From positions 620,001 to 684,000 of the forward strand of contig JASANH010001725.1 in assembly GCA_030248295.1 (NCBI GenBank): DNA of 64,000 bases, in the 5' to 3' direction. The position numbers and the translations under genes were made by a program. The DNA is from Mesodorylaimus sp. YZB2_4 (lineage: Eukaryota > Nematoda > Enoplea > Dorylaimida > Dorylaimidae). This document shows, one piece after another, positions 1 to 14,534 of this stretch. Below the pieces are notes generated by a model, which saw nothing but the letters and a program-made list of their open reading frames with translations, was not told where the DNA came from and did no database searches. How positions within the stretch are numbered: position 1 is the first letter of the stretch; each line of letters begins with the position of its first letter.

Positions 1-48
1 AAAAGAAATCGCGATCGACAAGGACAAAGCTCCTTGAATAGAACTTAC

Positions 49-2206
49 CTCGTTAGCTCATCCACTTTGGCTATTAGATCATTTTTCACAATGTTCAACG
101 CATTCTTCGTTTCCATCAGTTCCGTATTTTCTTTGATCAAATTCTCCACTTCTTTGCCCATGCCTAAAAAGAAATAGTTAGCACCAGCACTCCCACCAAC
201 ACAGCACACACGAACACTTCACAAAAGCCAAAGATTCACGTCATTTACCGAACAGTGTGTCATTGACTAAAATACGATATCGGTCAGAGTCAACGTCCGA
301 ATATCAGGCAGCAGTAAAGAATACAAATTCAGCGCGTTAGCTGGCATCAGAACAGCAGCGCTAATGGAGCACACGAAGGGACAAAACGAAACAGCGGCCC
401 TTACGGAAGACATGCAAGGGAGTCGCCTCACAGAGTTCTCACCAAAGGGGTACCGTGCAAGAAAAAACGAAATTCAGACCACTTTCGCTTATGACAGGGT
501 ACTTTTGGACCTAGCAGGCATATGCTAGCATGCATTCTTCATTCCCACAGCAGGGGCCTCAAAGATTAAAATCTGTAACGCAATGTCGAATGTTTCCCCG
601 CACTCATATCCTGGTACCCATTCTATCTTGGCATACTATTCATTCAAGCAGGAGGAAACACGAACCCACCGAGATTCTCATCCCACCCAAGCCTACTCAT
701 AAGAAAGCAAAACACGAGCTCTCCACGGATTAGGTCAGGATAAAGCGCAAAGCAGCCAGACAAAACAACAAAAACGAACATAAGCATTCGAGGTCTATAC
801 TAACCCGCGGACGCAAATTCTGCTGGATCAACCAGACCTCCTTCGAAAGGATGCAAAAGAACATCGCAATGACCCGCCCGCTTAGTGAAATAGTATAAAA
901 GAACATACCTGTCAGGTCTGCTCCCAAAGTATCGTCCGCCGAAAATTCCGATTGAGGCGTTTGACTGGGCATGCTCAATTGTCTGCTCGAGTATCTGAAG
1001 GCAATACGAGGGCAATCAAGGTCGCCGAGCTTAAAATAAACAGCTGTGACATTTCACCTGCGATCCTCGGAACTGCGAGCAGAATTGATCGGTTCGGGTG
1101 GTGCTGACAATTCCGATTCAGACCATTCTAAAATTGGACAAATTATTTGATATACTTGCCAGAATCAAACCAAGATTATAACCTTGTAAGTCCGCCGATA
1201 ACGCATGTCCTGCTCCGCCGCCGGTAGCAGCATGACTGGGTAACGCCGTTATGTCTGCCACGTGTTTGGTACCAGGGACGGGTATGATTTCACTGCTGAA
1301 ATGCATATATGAATATAGGTTATTGCAGTTACCACACAAATTGCAATGCTTACCCTTGCCGAGGTGCCAGCATCGACGCGGTCATACTTCCCAACATATC
1401 GAACTTATCGTTGCCCATCAAGAACTTAGTCCTCTCCATGTAGTCCATATGCGTTTTGAACAGCTCGGTATATCTTTCGTGCAATTTCGCGTACTCGTGC
1501 TTCATTTCCGTTTCCCGTTCCTCCATGCGATTAGCTAAACAAACAATAGCGACACTTCGCTCGCTGAAGAGTATTGATCAATAAAGTTGCTTCTTACCGT
1601 GGTCTGCAGAATTCTTGCCCTTTAGCTCTAGCATTCGAGTTATAGATTCTAACGACTGAATCTTGTCTCTGTACTCCGTTCGTTCTTCGTCAAAATGGTC
1701 TTCGAACTCCAGAAGTCTCTACAAAATAAACATCGAATTACTGTAATGCACACCCAAACAATGTTTTCTTCACCTGTTCTGCCGCCCGGCGTAGTTGTTT
1801 CTCTCGTTCATACTGGGTGACCAATTGTTCATTGTCTTCTTTCAACAACTCGACTTCCACCTCGTGCTCCTCCTTTTCCAAATATGCCAGATCCAACGAT
1901 TCCAACACGTTCACCACCAGTGGCATCAGCTCCTAAAACCAAACATCACATCTATTCTCGATCAATCCTTCAAAATTCGATAAATTATTAAGCGTGCATA
2001 GTCTCATTAATATAAACCCATACCTTGACAGATCCTTCATCATATCTCTGAATCATACGTTCAAATTCTTTGTAGATCGACCCGGCCAATTGTTGGACAC
2101 GTTCAGACATGACCCGAGTCTCTTCCGGATTTCCAGCCGTTGATCCGGAATCCGTGCCGTAAACGATTTCTCCGCTAGCGATGCTCGTATTCATTGGAGT
2201 AGTCAT
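49..2206 (-). CDS. JIP3: JIP3/JIP4 (UNC-16/Sunday driver) scaffold, N-terminal part, runs off left edge
   Basis: Scaffold linking JNK-pathway kinases and vesicle cargo to kinesin-1 and dynein. Nine coding exons on the minus strand: 2206-2024, 1932-1774, 1718-1598, 1534-1354, 1295-1183, 1127-1058, 994-909, 266-249 and 163-49; phases agree at every junction and give about 348 residues. The ATG is 2206-2204. Seen: [20 protein letters not shown] (RH1 domain start), then [13 protein letters not shown] and [20 protein letters not shown] (RH1/coiled coil), an EWS element, then [20 protein letters not shown] and [17 protein letters not shown] (second coiled coil), all hallmarks of JIP3/4. The 18-nt microexon at 249-266 encodes the conserved stretch just before GMGKE. 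The last donor (47-48) shows the gene continues beyond the window. The 642-bp intron 267-908 holds nothing I recognise. Confidence 0.95.
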
Positions 2207-2950
2207 TTTGAAAAGAGGTAAGTCGACAAAAAAAATCAAAAAATTCTTCCACAAAGTTAGATCGATTGCGCTGGCAATTACTTTTTAAACCATAGTCATT
2301 ATTTCAGGAAGTAATTTTCAAACTCCCAATGCGTCACAATGAAAGAAAAACAAACCAGATTGACAGTTGGGCAAAATCGAACCACCCAAGCAGAAAAGGC
2401 AGCCGCATATTGTTTGTTGGCCTCGCCTCGGCTGGCAGGAAGACAGCTCGGCGCCCACATGATGGTCCGGTAAAATTAAGTTTAAGTTATTATTTGATGA
2501 GCAAGTTTTTTAACCTTTCCATCTTTTCTAGCAAATTAAAGAAAAGAGAAAAATTATTTTCTTTTAAATTAGCACAAAGCCAATCGTTTTGTAACAAATT
2601 ATGATTTGAACCCGAAACTTAATATTACTGGACAGTCTAGGGGTCGACGTGATCGGCTGTCACCAAGAATCTTCCAACACGAGAGATCTACAGTAGTGAG
2701 TGTAGCAAAAGTTTTTGTGATTTCCTGCTGTTCATGTTGGTAAGCGGCTTGAGCAAGAATGTGCCTGGCTTGCGAATGACTGCGAGATGCGACGTGTGGT
2801 TGACCAAGGGGCTAAAACTGATAAGCTGGTACCAGCTTATGCTGAAGATGGAGAGATCTTTCACCTTTGTACCCTCTAGCTACCCACATCGGGACCTGCT
2901 TCTACTTCAACCGTCTGCTAATCCAGCGTTCACGTTTTCAGACGTCGGCC
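2207..2950. promoter_or_regulatory. Intergenic region between divergent JIP3 and OSBP genes
   Basis: 744 bp separate the start codons of two divergently transcribed genes, so both promoters and both 5' UTRs must lie here. I see no TATA-like element that I would assign confidently and no further coding exon. A 5' UTR intron for either gene cannot be excluded. Confidence 0.5.
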
Positions 2951-5900
2951 ATGAGCTCAGCATCGTTGTCGTCTATTAGCAACAACGCGAAATCGTTGGC
3001 GATCGATACGAAAGCTAGTGGAAATAACAAGGACACAGAATTGAAAGGCTGGATTTACAAGTGGACTAACTATATCAAAGGATATCAGAAACGCTGGTTC
3101 GTTTTATCAAACGGCGTCTTATCGTATTACAGGTAAGCTCAGTGTTGATGACGTGCTTTCTGAATGATCAATGACAAGCTGTTCTTATTGTAGAAACCAA
3201 GCCGAAGTTGGGCATACGTGTCGTGGATCGATTAATCTGCAAGGGGCTTTCATTCACGCCGAGGATACATGTAATTTCGTTGTAAGCAATGGTGGTACGC
3301 AAACATTTCATTTGAAAGCAGCTAACGAAGTGGAACGGCAGAAATGGGTAACGGCATTGGAATTGGCGCGAGTGCGGGCCATTCGTGCCGCCGAGTCAGG
3401 TAGGACCGACTTATTGTGCAGTTTGTAGCATTCATCCTTTTATCAGTTTCAGATGAAGACGAAGAGATCAAATTCGAGAACGAAACGATCGAGGTTGAAA
3501 AGGGCGATGTCCAGAATACCTTGCGTCTGCTTCAGTCGAAATTGGAGGATTTGACTACTTGCCAGGGACTTATCGGTAAGGACACTTTTTGCTGTATTGT
3601 CTTAGTGTAAGCTGTGGTTGGTACTTCAGCCAGTCATGGGTCGAATTTGCAACGTTCACTAGCCGATATTGAGCATTTACAAACGAATCCAGACTCTGCT
3701 GGCAAGATAAGGACCATTAACGAGAGGGCTACTCTTTACCGTATTACGACGAACGCTATGATCAACGTAAGTCCCTCGCCACGAGTGCACCATCTGCTAT
3801 GCCAACCCTTTGAAATCGTAACCATGCGCAGTTATCCCTTGTGCTTTTCAGGCGTGTAGTGAATTCGTTACGCTGGCCCAAACGCAGGGTAAAAAGTGGC
3901 AACGCATGCTTCAATTCGAGCACGATATGCGCGTTCGTCTTCAAGAGCAGTTGGAACAATTAGCTCGGCAGCATTCAGCTCTGGAACGGGCTGCGATGAA
4001 AGAGGCCAAGGATCACGGTGGTGCTGCCTTTTCAGCAAGTAAGGATTTCTATGATTGATCTGAATATTGAAGAACTAGTTTTCGTATGTTACAGCTTCTG
4101 AAGAAGACACGGAGATCTTTCACGACGCTAACGAGGATGTAGGCGAGTACGAGGAATTTGGGAATAATGCCGGCGCTGGTGACAAACACAGGTACAGTGG
4201 CGCCAGCGTGCTCATGTCTTATTCATAGACGAATGGCCATATTGTGCGTTTTACCTTTCAGCTCTATTCATCGAAGTCCGAGCGAAGTAAGCGGAGTCGG
4301 AGGGGAGCCAGAAGACGAAGAGGCAGTTGCCAATAAAGCGGCCGCCCAGCAACGAGCCAATACGGCCAAATTGTTCAAGTGCGAAATCGTGACTCGTTCG
4401 GACTCGAAGCCTGAGCCTGCAGTAAGTGAATGTTGTTTATATATCGACAGAATTATGAATGGCTCGCCTTAGGATTCACTAGCCGTGCAGACGGCAGAGG
4501 TGGCCAAACCCTCTCGCAAACGACGCCCATCAATTCCACCGAGGCCGAATGTATCGCTTAGTTTGTGGAGTATTATGAAGAACTGCATCGGGAAAGAACT
4601 GTCAAAGATTCCAATGCCCGTGAGTCTTGTTTTGCAATGACTGGATGACCGGCTCTGAAGAAGTGTTGGATTCTAGGTGAACTTCAACGAACCGCTGTCC
4701 ATGTTACAACGGCTAGCCGAAGATTTTGAGTACGCTCATACATTGGATCGGGCGGCTCAGTGTACTGATTCGTGCGAACAAATGTGCTTCGTTGCCGCCT
4801 TCACTGTGTCATCATATTCGACCACGACCAATCGTACTAGCAAACCGTTCAATCCACTTTTGGGCGAAACTTACGAGTGTGATCGCAGCGATGATCTTGG
4901 ATGGAAGTCAGTGGCTGAGCAAGTAAGCGGTGCGGCTATAGAAGGTAGAAATGATGACGGGACCACCTGTTTAGGTCAGCCATCATCCGCCGGCTGCAGC
5001 AATGTACACGGAAGGTCGGACTGGCTGGGTATGCTGGCAAGAATTCACGATGTCGTCCAAGTTTCGGGGCAAATATTTGTCCATTATCCCCTTGGGCATA
5101 TCCCATCTGGAGTTTAATAGGTGCGGTTGACAGACTGTGAGGCAGAATGGTTTTTTGAGAAAACCTGCCACAGGCCTTGCAAAACATTCGATCGTAGTGT
5201 GTGTGGCACTTGTACATGTACAGGAGGGGAGCAGTAGTAGCAATAAAGAGTAGTAGGCAGAATGATATGATAAGAGATGGCCGTAAGAAGATAAGTTGAG
5301 ACGGGACAAGGTCATAAGGATCCATAAGCTACATTAGCTTGAAATTATTAGGATCGAGGAACCAAAGTGACCTTTTCCAAGGCAACTCTTGGCTGTCTCC
5401 TGCCTAGAGGTCTGAATAACTTCCATCGGGAGAAACGAGATTGAGCATCATGCATGGCAAGGTCATGACTGACAATGAAAGAATGCCAACGGATTGATTT
5501 TCCAGGTTTAAATTTGAATTTTCGGAGGAAAACTGTACTTTCCCCTGAGACCTAGTGGATAAAACATACTTGACAAATTTTAGCCGCAAAGCGGGTTTCC
5601 CCCAAACCCCTCTATGGCCATATACATATGTGCAGCTCGCTTGCTTGTGTTGCAGCTCTAAGAATCACTACACGTGGCGGAAGGTGACCACCACAGTGCA
5701 CAACATTATAGTCGGGAAATTATGGATCGATAATCACGGTGAAATGACCATTGAAAACCACAAGACGGGCGACAAGTGCCACTTGAAGTATATCCCTTAT
5801 TCATATTTTTCAAGAGATACGCCAAGAAAGGTAAGAGAAGGTGATGACTGTTTTATCAAAGCCTGATCTCTTTATGCCAGAACACATAGATATTGGGCAG

Positions 5901-6909
5901 AAGGTGGTAGAAGACCTGATAAAACAACAGGAAAAATCATGTAAACTGAAATTATACAAGGCAAAATAATCGATCACAGCTGTTTGTTTGAAAAAGCTAC
6001 GGTTATTGAACCTAGCTTCGACCGATCCCAGTCGGATTCAAAAAACTAAATTTGGCAGGATGACGTAACTGAATCGTTCTCTCTCCTAAGCGACACAGGA
6101 GAACCAAACAGCGCTGTAAAGAGGGGTGGAGAGAACATGCTATCTGCTCATCATATTATGCCTCGTAGCAGACCATTTGGAGAAATTTGGCGATCCGGCC
6201 GACCCTGGAGTCGGATGGGTGGATTGAACATTCTCGCTTAACGGGGCTTGGTTTTCAGGTTACTGGTATTGTGACGGACAAAGGTGGCAATGTGCGTTGG
6301 GTAATCCAGGGCACTTGGGATGATCATATCGAATGCGCCAAAGTGGTCGGCCAGTCGGGCAAAAATGCTAATGAAAAAACAGTCTTCGAGACGCTGCCTC
6401 CAAAAACTATTTGGAGGAAAAATCCGCCATTGTAAGTTTATACTCGCCATACCGCTTTCGACAAGCAACCACATTTGGGCCTTTCAGACCGGGATGCGAG
6501 CATTTCTATTATTTCACTCAGTTGGCTATCGAGTTGAATGAGCCCGAACCTGGTGTGGCACCAACCGACACGCGGCTGCGACCGGATCAACGGTTGATGG
6601 AGGAAGGCAAGTGGGACGAGGCGAACGTGGAGAAACTACGCATCGAGGAGAAACAAAGGGCTGTGCGCAGGAAACGAGAGGCGGAGGCCGAACAGGCCAT
6701 GATGGAGGGTACGTCTGCATGGTCTGGTGTGCAGGGTGACCACTCTGACACTGTCTTGCTCTCTAGGCAAACCGTACAAGGACTACGAGCCGCTGTGGTT
6801 CGCTAAACAAAAGGATCCGTGGACGGGCAATCTTATCCACATGTTTACTGGGCAGTACTGGGATGCAAAAGCGAAACAAGATTGGGCGCGGTGTCCAGAT
6901 ATTTATTGA
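2951..6909 (+). CDS. OSBP: Oxysterol-binding protein (PH + FFAT-like + ORD)
   Basis: Sterol/PI4P exchanger at ER-Golgi contacts. Fourteen exons: 2951-3132, 3194-3399, 3453-3575, 3630-3766, 3852-4038, 4095-4191, 4262-4421, 4473-4619, 4677-4922, 4975-5120, 5656-5830, 6259-6431, 6488-6708, 6767-6909; the sum is 2,343 nt = 780 aa, close to human OSBP (about 807). PH domain at residues 30-125 ([20 protein letters not shown]). An FFAT-like VAP-binding motif lies at 285-292 (EIFHDANE, preceded by acidic SEED). The ORD spans about 395-780 with [10 protein letters not shown] and the family signature EQVSHHPP split across the exon 9/10 junction (residues 494-501). The C-terminal KRE-rich segment and the WF-containing end are also conserved. 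Introns 5121-5655 and 5831-6258 are unusually long for this window and contain no recognisable element. The start is the first ATG before the PH domain. Confidence 0.96.
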
Positions 6910-7047
6910 GAAATCTTAGTTTAGATTAGAATTCCTTGGGAATTAGGAAATTCCGGTGTCCGAATTCTTTTTCGCTAGTCCTTTCTCACCTGGGGGTTGC
7001 TAAAGAAATTTTATTCGCTCAATGAGACTTTCTGTGGGTAGCTACGA

Positions 7048-7053
7048 TTTATT
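7048..7053 (-). terminator. Poly(A) signal AATAAA of the TMEM245-like gene
   Basis: AATAAA on the minus strand about 100 bp downstream of the stop codon at 7151. The 241 bp between the convergent OSBP and TMEM245 stop codons must contain both 3' ends. Confidence 0.55.
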
Positions 7054-7150
7054 ACTTTATACGTGCGTTAGCTAAACCGTAAAAATGATTAGGTCTACCA
7101 TCGGCCTATCTTGATAACGACGAAACATTTACGAAGCAAAACTGGAAATA

Positions 7151-10713
<3,563 letters not shown>

Positions 10714-11246
10714 TGATTTTTAGTTATTAGATCATGTGGGCATAAAAGAGACACAGACACTTACTACTGTCCACGTCAGTCCTCGTTGACGAGCTCAACG
10801 ACTATGTTTGAGAAAATTCCAATAACGGTGACTAGAAGACGCGCCTGTCGGACGTCAATGGCTTACTCATGGCGTGTAAGCAAAATGCGCCAAACATAAT
10901 ACGCTTGTAGCGAGGCACGACCGTTGCTAAGGACTTCGAAAATTCGATTCGATATGTATTCGAAATTCAATATTTTGCCCGCCTCTCGCCCGTGGCCCAG
11001 CCCCGCCCAGATGCCCGGGTGACGCACATTTGTGTAAAATATCGTTTCAGGATCAATCGTTTAATTATTGCTGGCAGGTTTTGAAGCCAATAGACAATCA
11101 GTGTCCGAAAATATCTCTTATTGAGCAGCTGTTTCTGATTTTCTACCACTTTTTCTTACTTTTCTTGCACTTTATCATACATTTCTATTTCTCAATTTTA
11201 CCTCGATTACCCTGCTATTTCGTTTTCAAATCGTAGCTCGTGTCGA
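10714..11246. promoter_or_regulatory. Intergenic region between divergent TMEM245 and RanGAP genes
   Basis: 533 bp between the two ATGs of a head-to-head pair; likely shared promoter region. A T/C-rich stretch lies at 11,135-11,220 just before the RanGAP start. No coding exon is visible. Confidence 0.45.
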
Positions 11247-14177
11247 ATGAATTCTCTTTTTAGTAATTTCTATCACAGCAAAAGTATGGCTGAAATGAAT
11301 GAATTACAGGAAGCACTAGCTGGAACTCACGTCTCGGAAGAATCGATTGTGAGTTTCGAGGGTCGAGGACTGAAACTTTTAACCGAAAATGACGGTAGGC
11401 CTTGGCTTTGCATGCGTTGAGTAATAGCTAAACAAGTATGCACCTATTCTTTCGTTTTTAGCCGATGAAATTGCAAAAGAAATCGAGGAAGCCCCCCTCG
11501 TGCACGGCATCGTCTTCAAAGGGAATACGGTTGGAACTGGAGCGGCTAAAAGAATTGGAGAGGCATTGGCCAAACGAAAGGAGTTCAAGGTCTCACAGTG
11601 GCTTGTTTCCTATTTCTTGCTTTGAAACTGTTTAATTTTTAAGCGTGCTTTATGGAGCGACATGTTCACGGGTCGTTTGAAAGCGGAAATTCCGCCATCG
11701 CTAGTAAGTCTGCATTTCAGCTTTTTTTTGCGAATTGGAAACGTGGGTGTTTTAGCTCGATCTCTGTGGTGGTATTCGTACTGCTGGCGCCCAGTTAGTT
11801 GAATTAGATTTGAGCGATAATGCATTTGGGCCGAACGGTGCCAGTGGAATCGAAGGCTTTCTTCGAAGCCCGTCAGCATACTCGCTCGAAATCTTGAAAT
11901 TGAATAACAACGGTTTGGGAATACAAGGCGGAAAGGTGACCAGGCTTTTTTGCCTTTTTCATCTTTCTGATACGCTTGTACTTCAGATGGTAGCGATGGC
12001 ATTGATTGATTGCCACAAATCGAGTATTGCTGCTGGAACTCCATTAAAATTACGGGTTTTCGTCGGTGGCCGCAATCGACTTGAGAATGACGGGGCCACG
12101 GCTTTGGCTCAGAGTTTCAAGGTTAGATAAGTTGTTTTGCGGACCTTTTTCTATGCCAGATCGTTTAACAGCCGTGCTGGCACTTGAGGGTGTCCAAGAT
12201 CCTAAAGAGTGCTAGGGCGACTGTTTTCCGATTTAGTCATTCCGAATTGTTTCATCTTGGCGGTCTGGATAGTAAAAATCAGTAAATTCAGCCTGCGCAC
12301 AGGACTGTAGGTCAGTGATCCTCAGCCCATCATACGTCACATTTTAGCCTCTTCGTGACGCTTGATATAATTGTTTAGCTCATCGGCACTCTGGAGGAAG
12401 TGACCATGCCTCAGAACGGTATTTACCACGTTGGAATATCGGCGCTGGCCGATGCATTTGCTCACAATCCTGGAATGCGACTGATCAATTTGAGCGATAA
12501 TACGTTCACGGAAAAGGGCGCTACGGCCATAGCAAACGTAAGTGCCACCACACTTTGATTGAATGCCTCGGCATTGCCCCTGGGTCGCGTCAATCAATAA
12601 TTTTCTGTGCAGGGGTCTCTGGTTTGTCTGGCCTTGCGTATACTGTCTCGTATGGGGAAGCCTATACTATGTGTATACTTGCCATGATACCATATGCTGC
12701 ATTGCTTGTTTAGGGGATTGAGAAACCTTCTTATGTCAAACAGATGTTATTCAGCAGAGACCTCACTTTTTCTCTTTTAGGTTTTGAGCGCCATGTCCAA
12801 TCTTCAGATCATCAATTTCGATGACTGTCTTCTAAAGTCGCAAGGTGGTTTAATATTAGCAGATGCTTTGAAGAATTCGTGCAAAGAATTAAGGGTTTGC
12901 TTCTTTGTTCTCGGGTTAGGCTGCTTTGCTTAGTTTCTCATTTTATCACTTCAGGAATTGCATCTGAACGGTAATGAATTCGATGCTTCTGTCGGATTGG
13001 CTTTGGTCGCTTCGGTTAGCAATAAAAGCAATTTGAAGCTTTTGGACATGAATGGTGAGCTTCTTTTTTCCGCTAAGACACCGGACACAACAGAATAGTT
13101 TTTGTTTCAGCGAATGCTTTCGGCGATGATGGCATTTGCAGCATTAGTGAGAAAGCTGAAGAATTGGATTTGCTTTCCGTTTTGGGCTCCTTCGAGTAAG
13201 TTGTCATGCTAGGGACGTCTTGTGCTCTCTTATGGCTGGTTGGCTTTCAGCGATGACGAGGACGCCGGAGGCAATGATGAGGAGGGAGATGGCGAAGGGA
13301 ATGAGAGCGATGATGAGGCGGAAGAAAGTAAAGGTGAACAAGAATATAATGAAAACGGTGTTTCACAACTGAGCAGAGTTGACGACGATGCAAAGGCGAG
13401 TCAAAGTCTGGTGAGTATTTGGCACCACCCAGCCATTTATCATTCTGCGCGTTTCGTGAAAACATTTTCGTTTTTTAGAAAGACACAGTCAAAAAGTGGT
13501 ATTTGCATCCAGAAGGAACTAATTTAATTGCCTTAGAGCAAAGTCTTCCGCAAATCGACGCACTGATACGTGTAAGCTACCAGCGCGATTTTCTTGTTCT
13601 AACACTTGAAAGTCAGTCAATTTCAGGAAGATTTGAAGAACCCAGACGACCTTGTTGGATTCATTTTCGGCGTAGCTTCGATTATGGAGGGTGCTACGGA
13701 TGACGTAAAAAGAATGGCTCAGAAATCTTGTGGTAAAGACGTTGGTAGTTCATTTTAGAAAATTATACTTGCTGTTTTCTTCAACAGAAACCCTGTTGGA
13801 ACGCTCTTTTGAAACAAAAGACCATTCTCAGGTAACGAACGCCATTTTGGAACATTTGGGTGCGATCAAGGTAATGCTCGATTTGGATGTGGGCCACGAA
13901 CCAGCGGACAAGAAATGTTCTTTTTACAGAGCGAAAACGATCTCAAAAAACCGTCGAGTGTACCCAGCGTTTTGAGGATGCTCTCTGTAGCCGTCACCAA
14001 GGAATGGTTTCCCGCGGACAGCCGAACTGTGCTGGGTTTTGTCCTCAAAGAGTAAGTCGCTCCTTGCGTATTCCTTCAAGGGCATTTTTGAGCCTCTGCC
14101 ACTTTAGGAGGAAAGGAAAGGTGAACGCGGACGAAGCTGCATTGACAGACTTGATGAAAGGTCTGTCCGTCAATTAG
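11247..14177 (+). CDS. RANGAP1: Ran GTPase-activating protein 1 (RanGAP1)
   Basis: Activates GTP hydrolysis on Ran at the cytoplasmic side of nuclear pores. Fifteen exons: 11247-11394, 11462-11589, 11644-11703, 11756-11935, 11987-12121, 12379-12537, 12781-12894, 12955-13054, 13111-13195, 13251-13410, 13479-13571, 13627-13732, 13788-13870, 13930-14051, 14108-14177; 1,743 nt = 580 aa (human 587). LRR domain at residues 1 to about 365 with the RanGAP signatures [24 protein letters not shown] and [10 protein letters not shown]. An acidic tail (about 370-405, [20 protein letters not shown]) is followed by the C-terminal RanGAP1_C domain, ending LGFVLKE...LSVN. A SUMO consensus IKSE (Lys 517) sits where vertebrate RanGAP1 carries its SUMO acceptor. 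An alternative start is MAEMNELQ at 11,286. Overlapping-frame shadows were discarded. Confidence 0.96.
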
Positions 14178-14534
14178 TGCAAATTGTTGCCTCGAGGATT
14201 TTTGTATTTTTGTTTTCGATTTCTTACGTTCCAATGTTTAAAACTAATTTTTTGCTCGCGATCACTTTTTTAACTTCTTTGCTACACGAATTCGTGACAT
14301 CTAATCTGGACCAACGAACAAATGACTCAAATAACCTTCAAAGTCTCAAATCTCTTCCAAATGGGTTCAGGTCCGAGCTACATTACTTACATCTCGAAGC
14401 GGAGAGATTCACAGCGCAAATACATTTTGCATGCACTCAGTACAGTTTATGTTCTTCATAGTTTAACTTGGTTTTCCTCCGCCCTGAAAAAAAGAGCAGA
14501 ATTCTAGAGACAGTTTCTAACTGATCTGACGAGC
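14178..14534. other. Gap between convergent RanGAP and ZYG11/ZER1 stop codons
   Basis: 357 bp holding the 3' UTRs of both genes. No canonical AATAAA stands out on either strand, and there is no coding signal. Confidence 0.4.

Noticed and set aside
12601..12780. Possible extra exon in the RanGAP intron before exon 7
   Set aside because: Exons 6 and 7 join in phase with full LRR continuity; the intron is simply longer.
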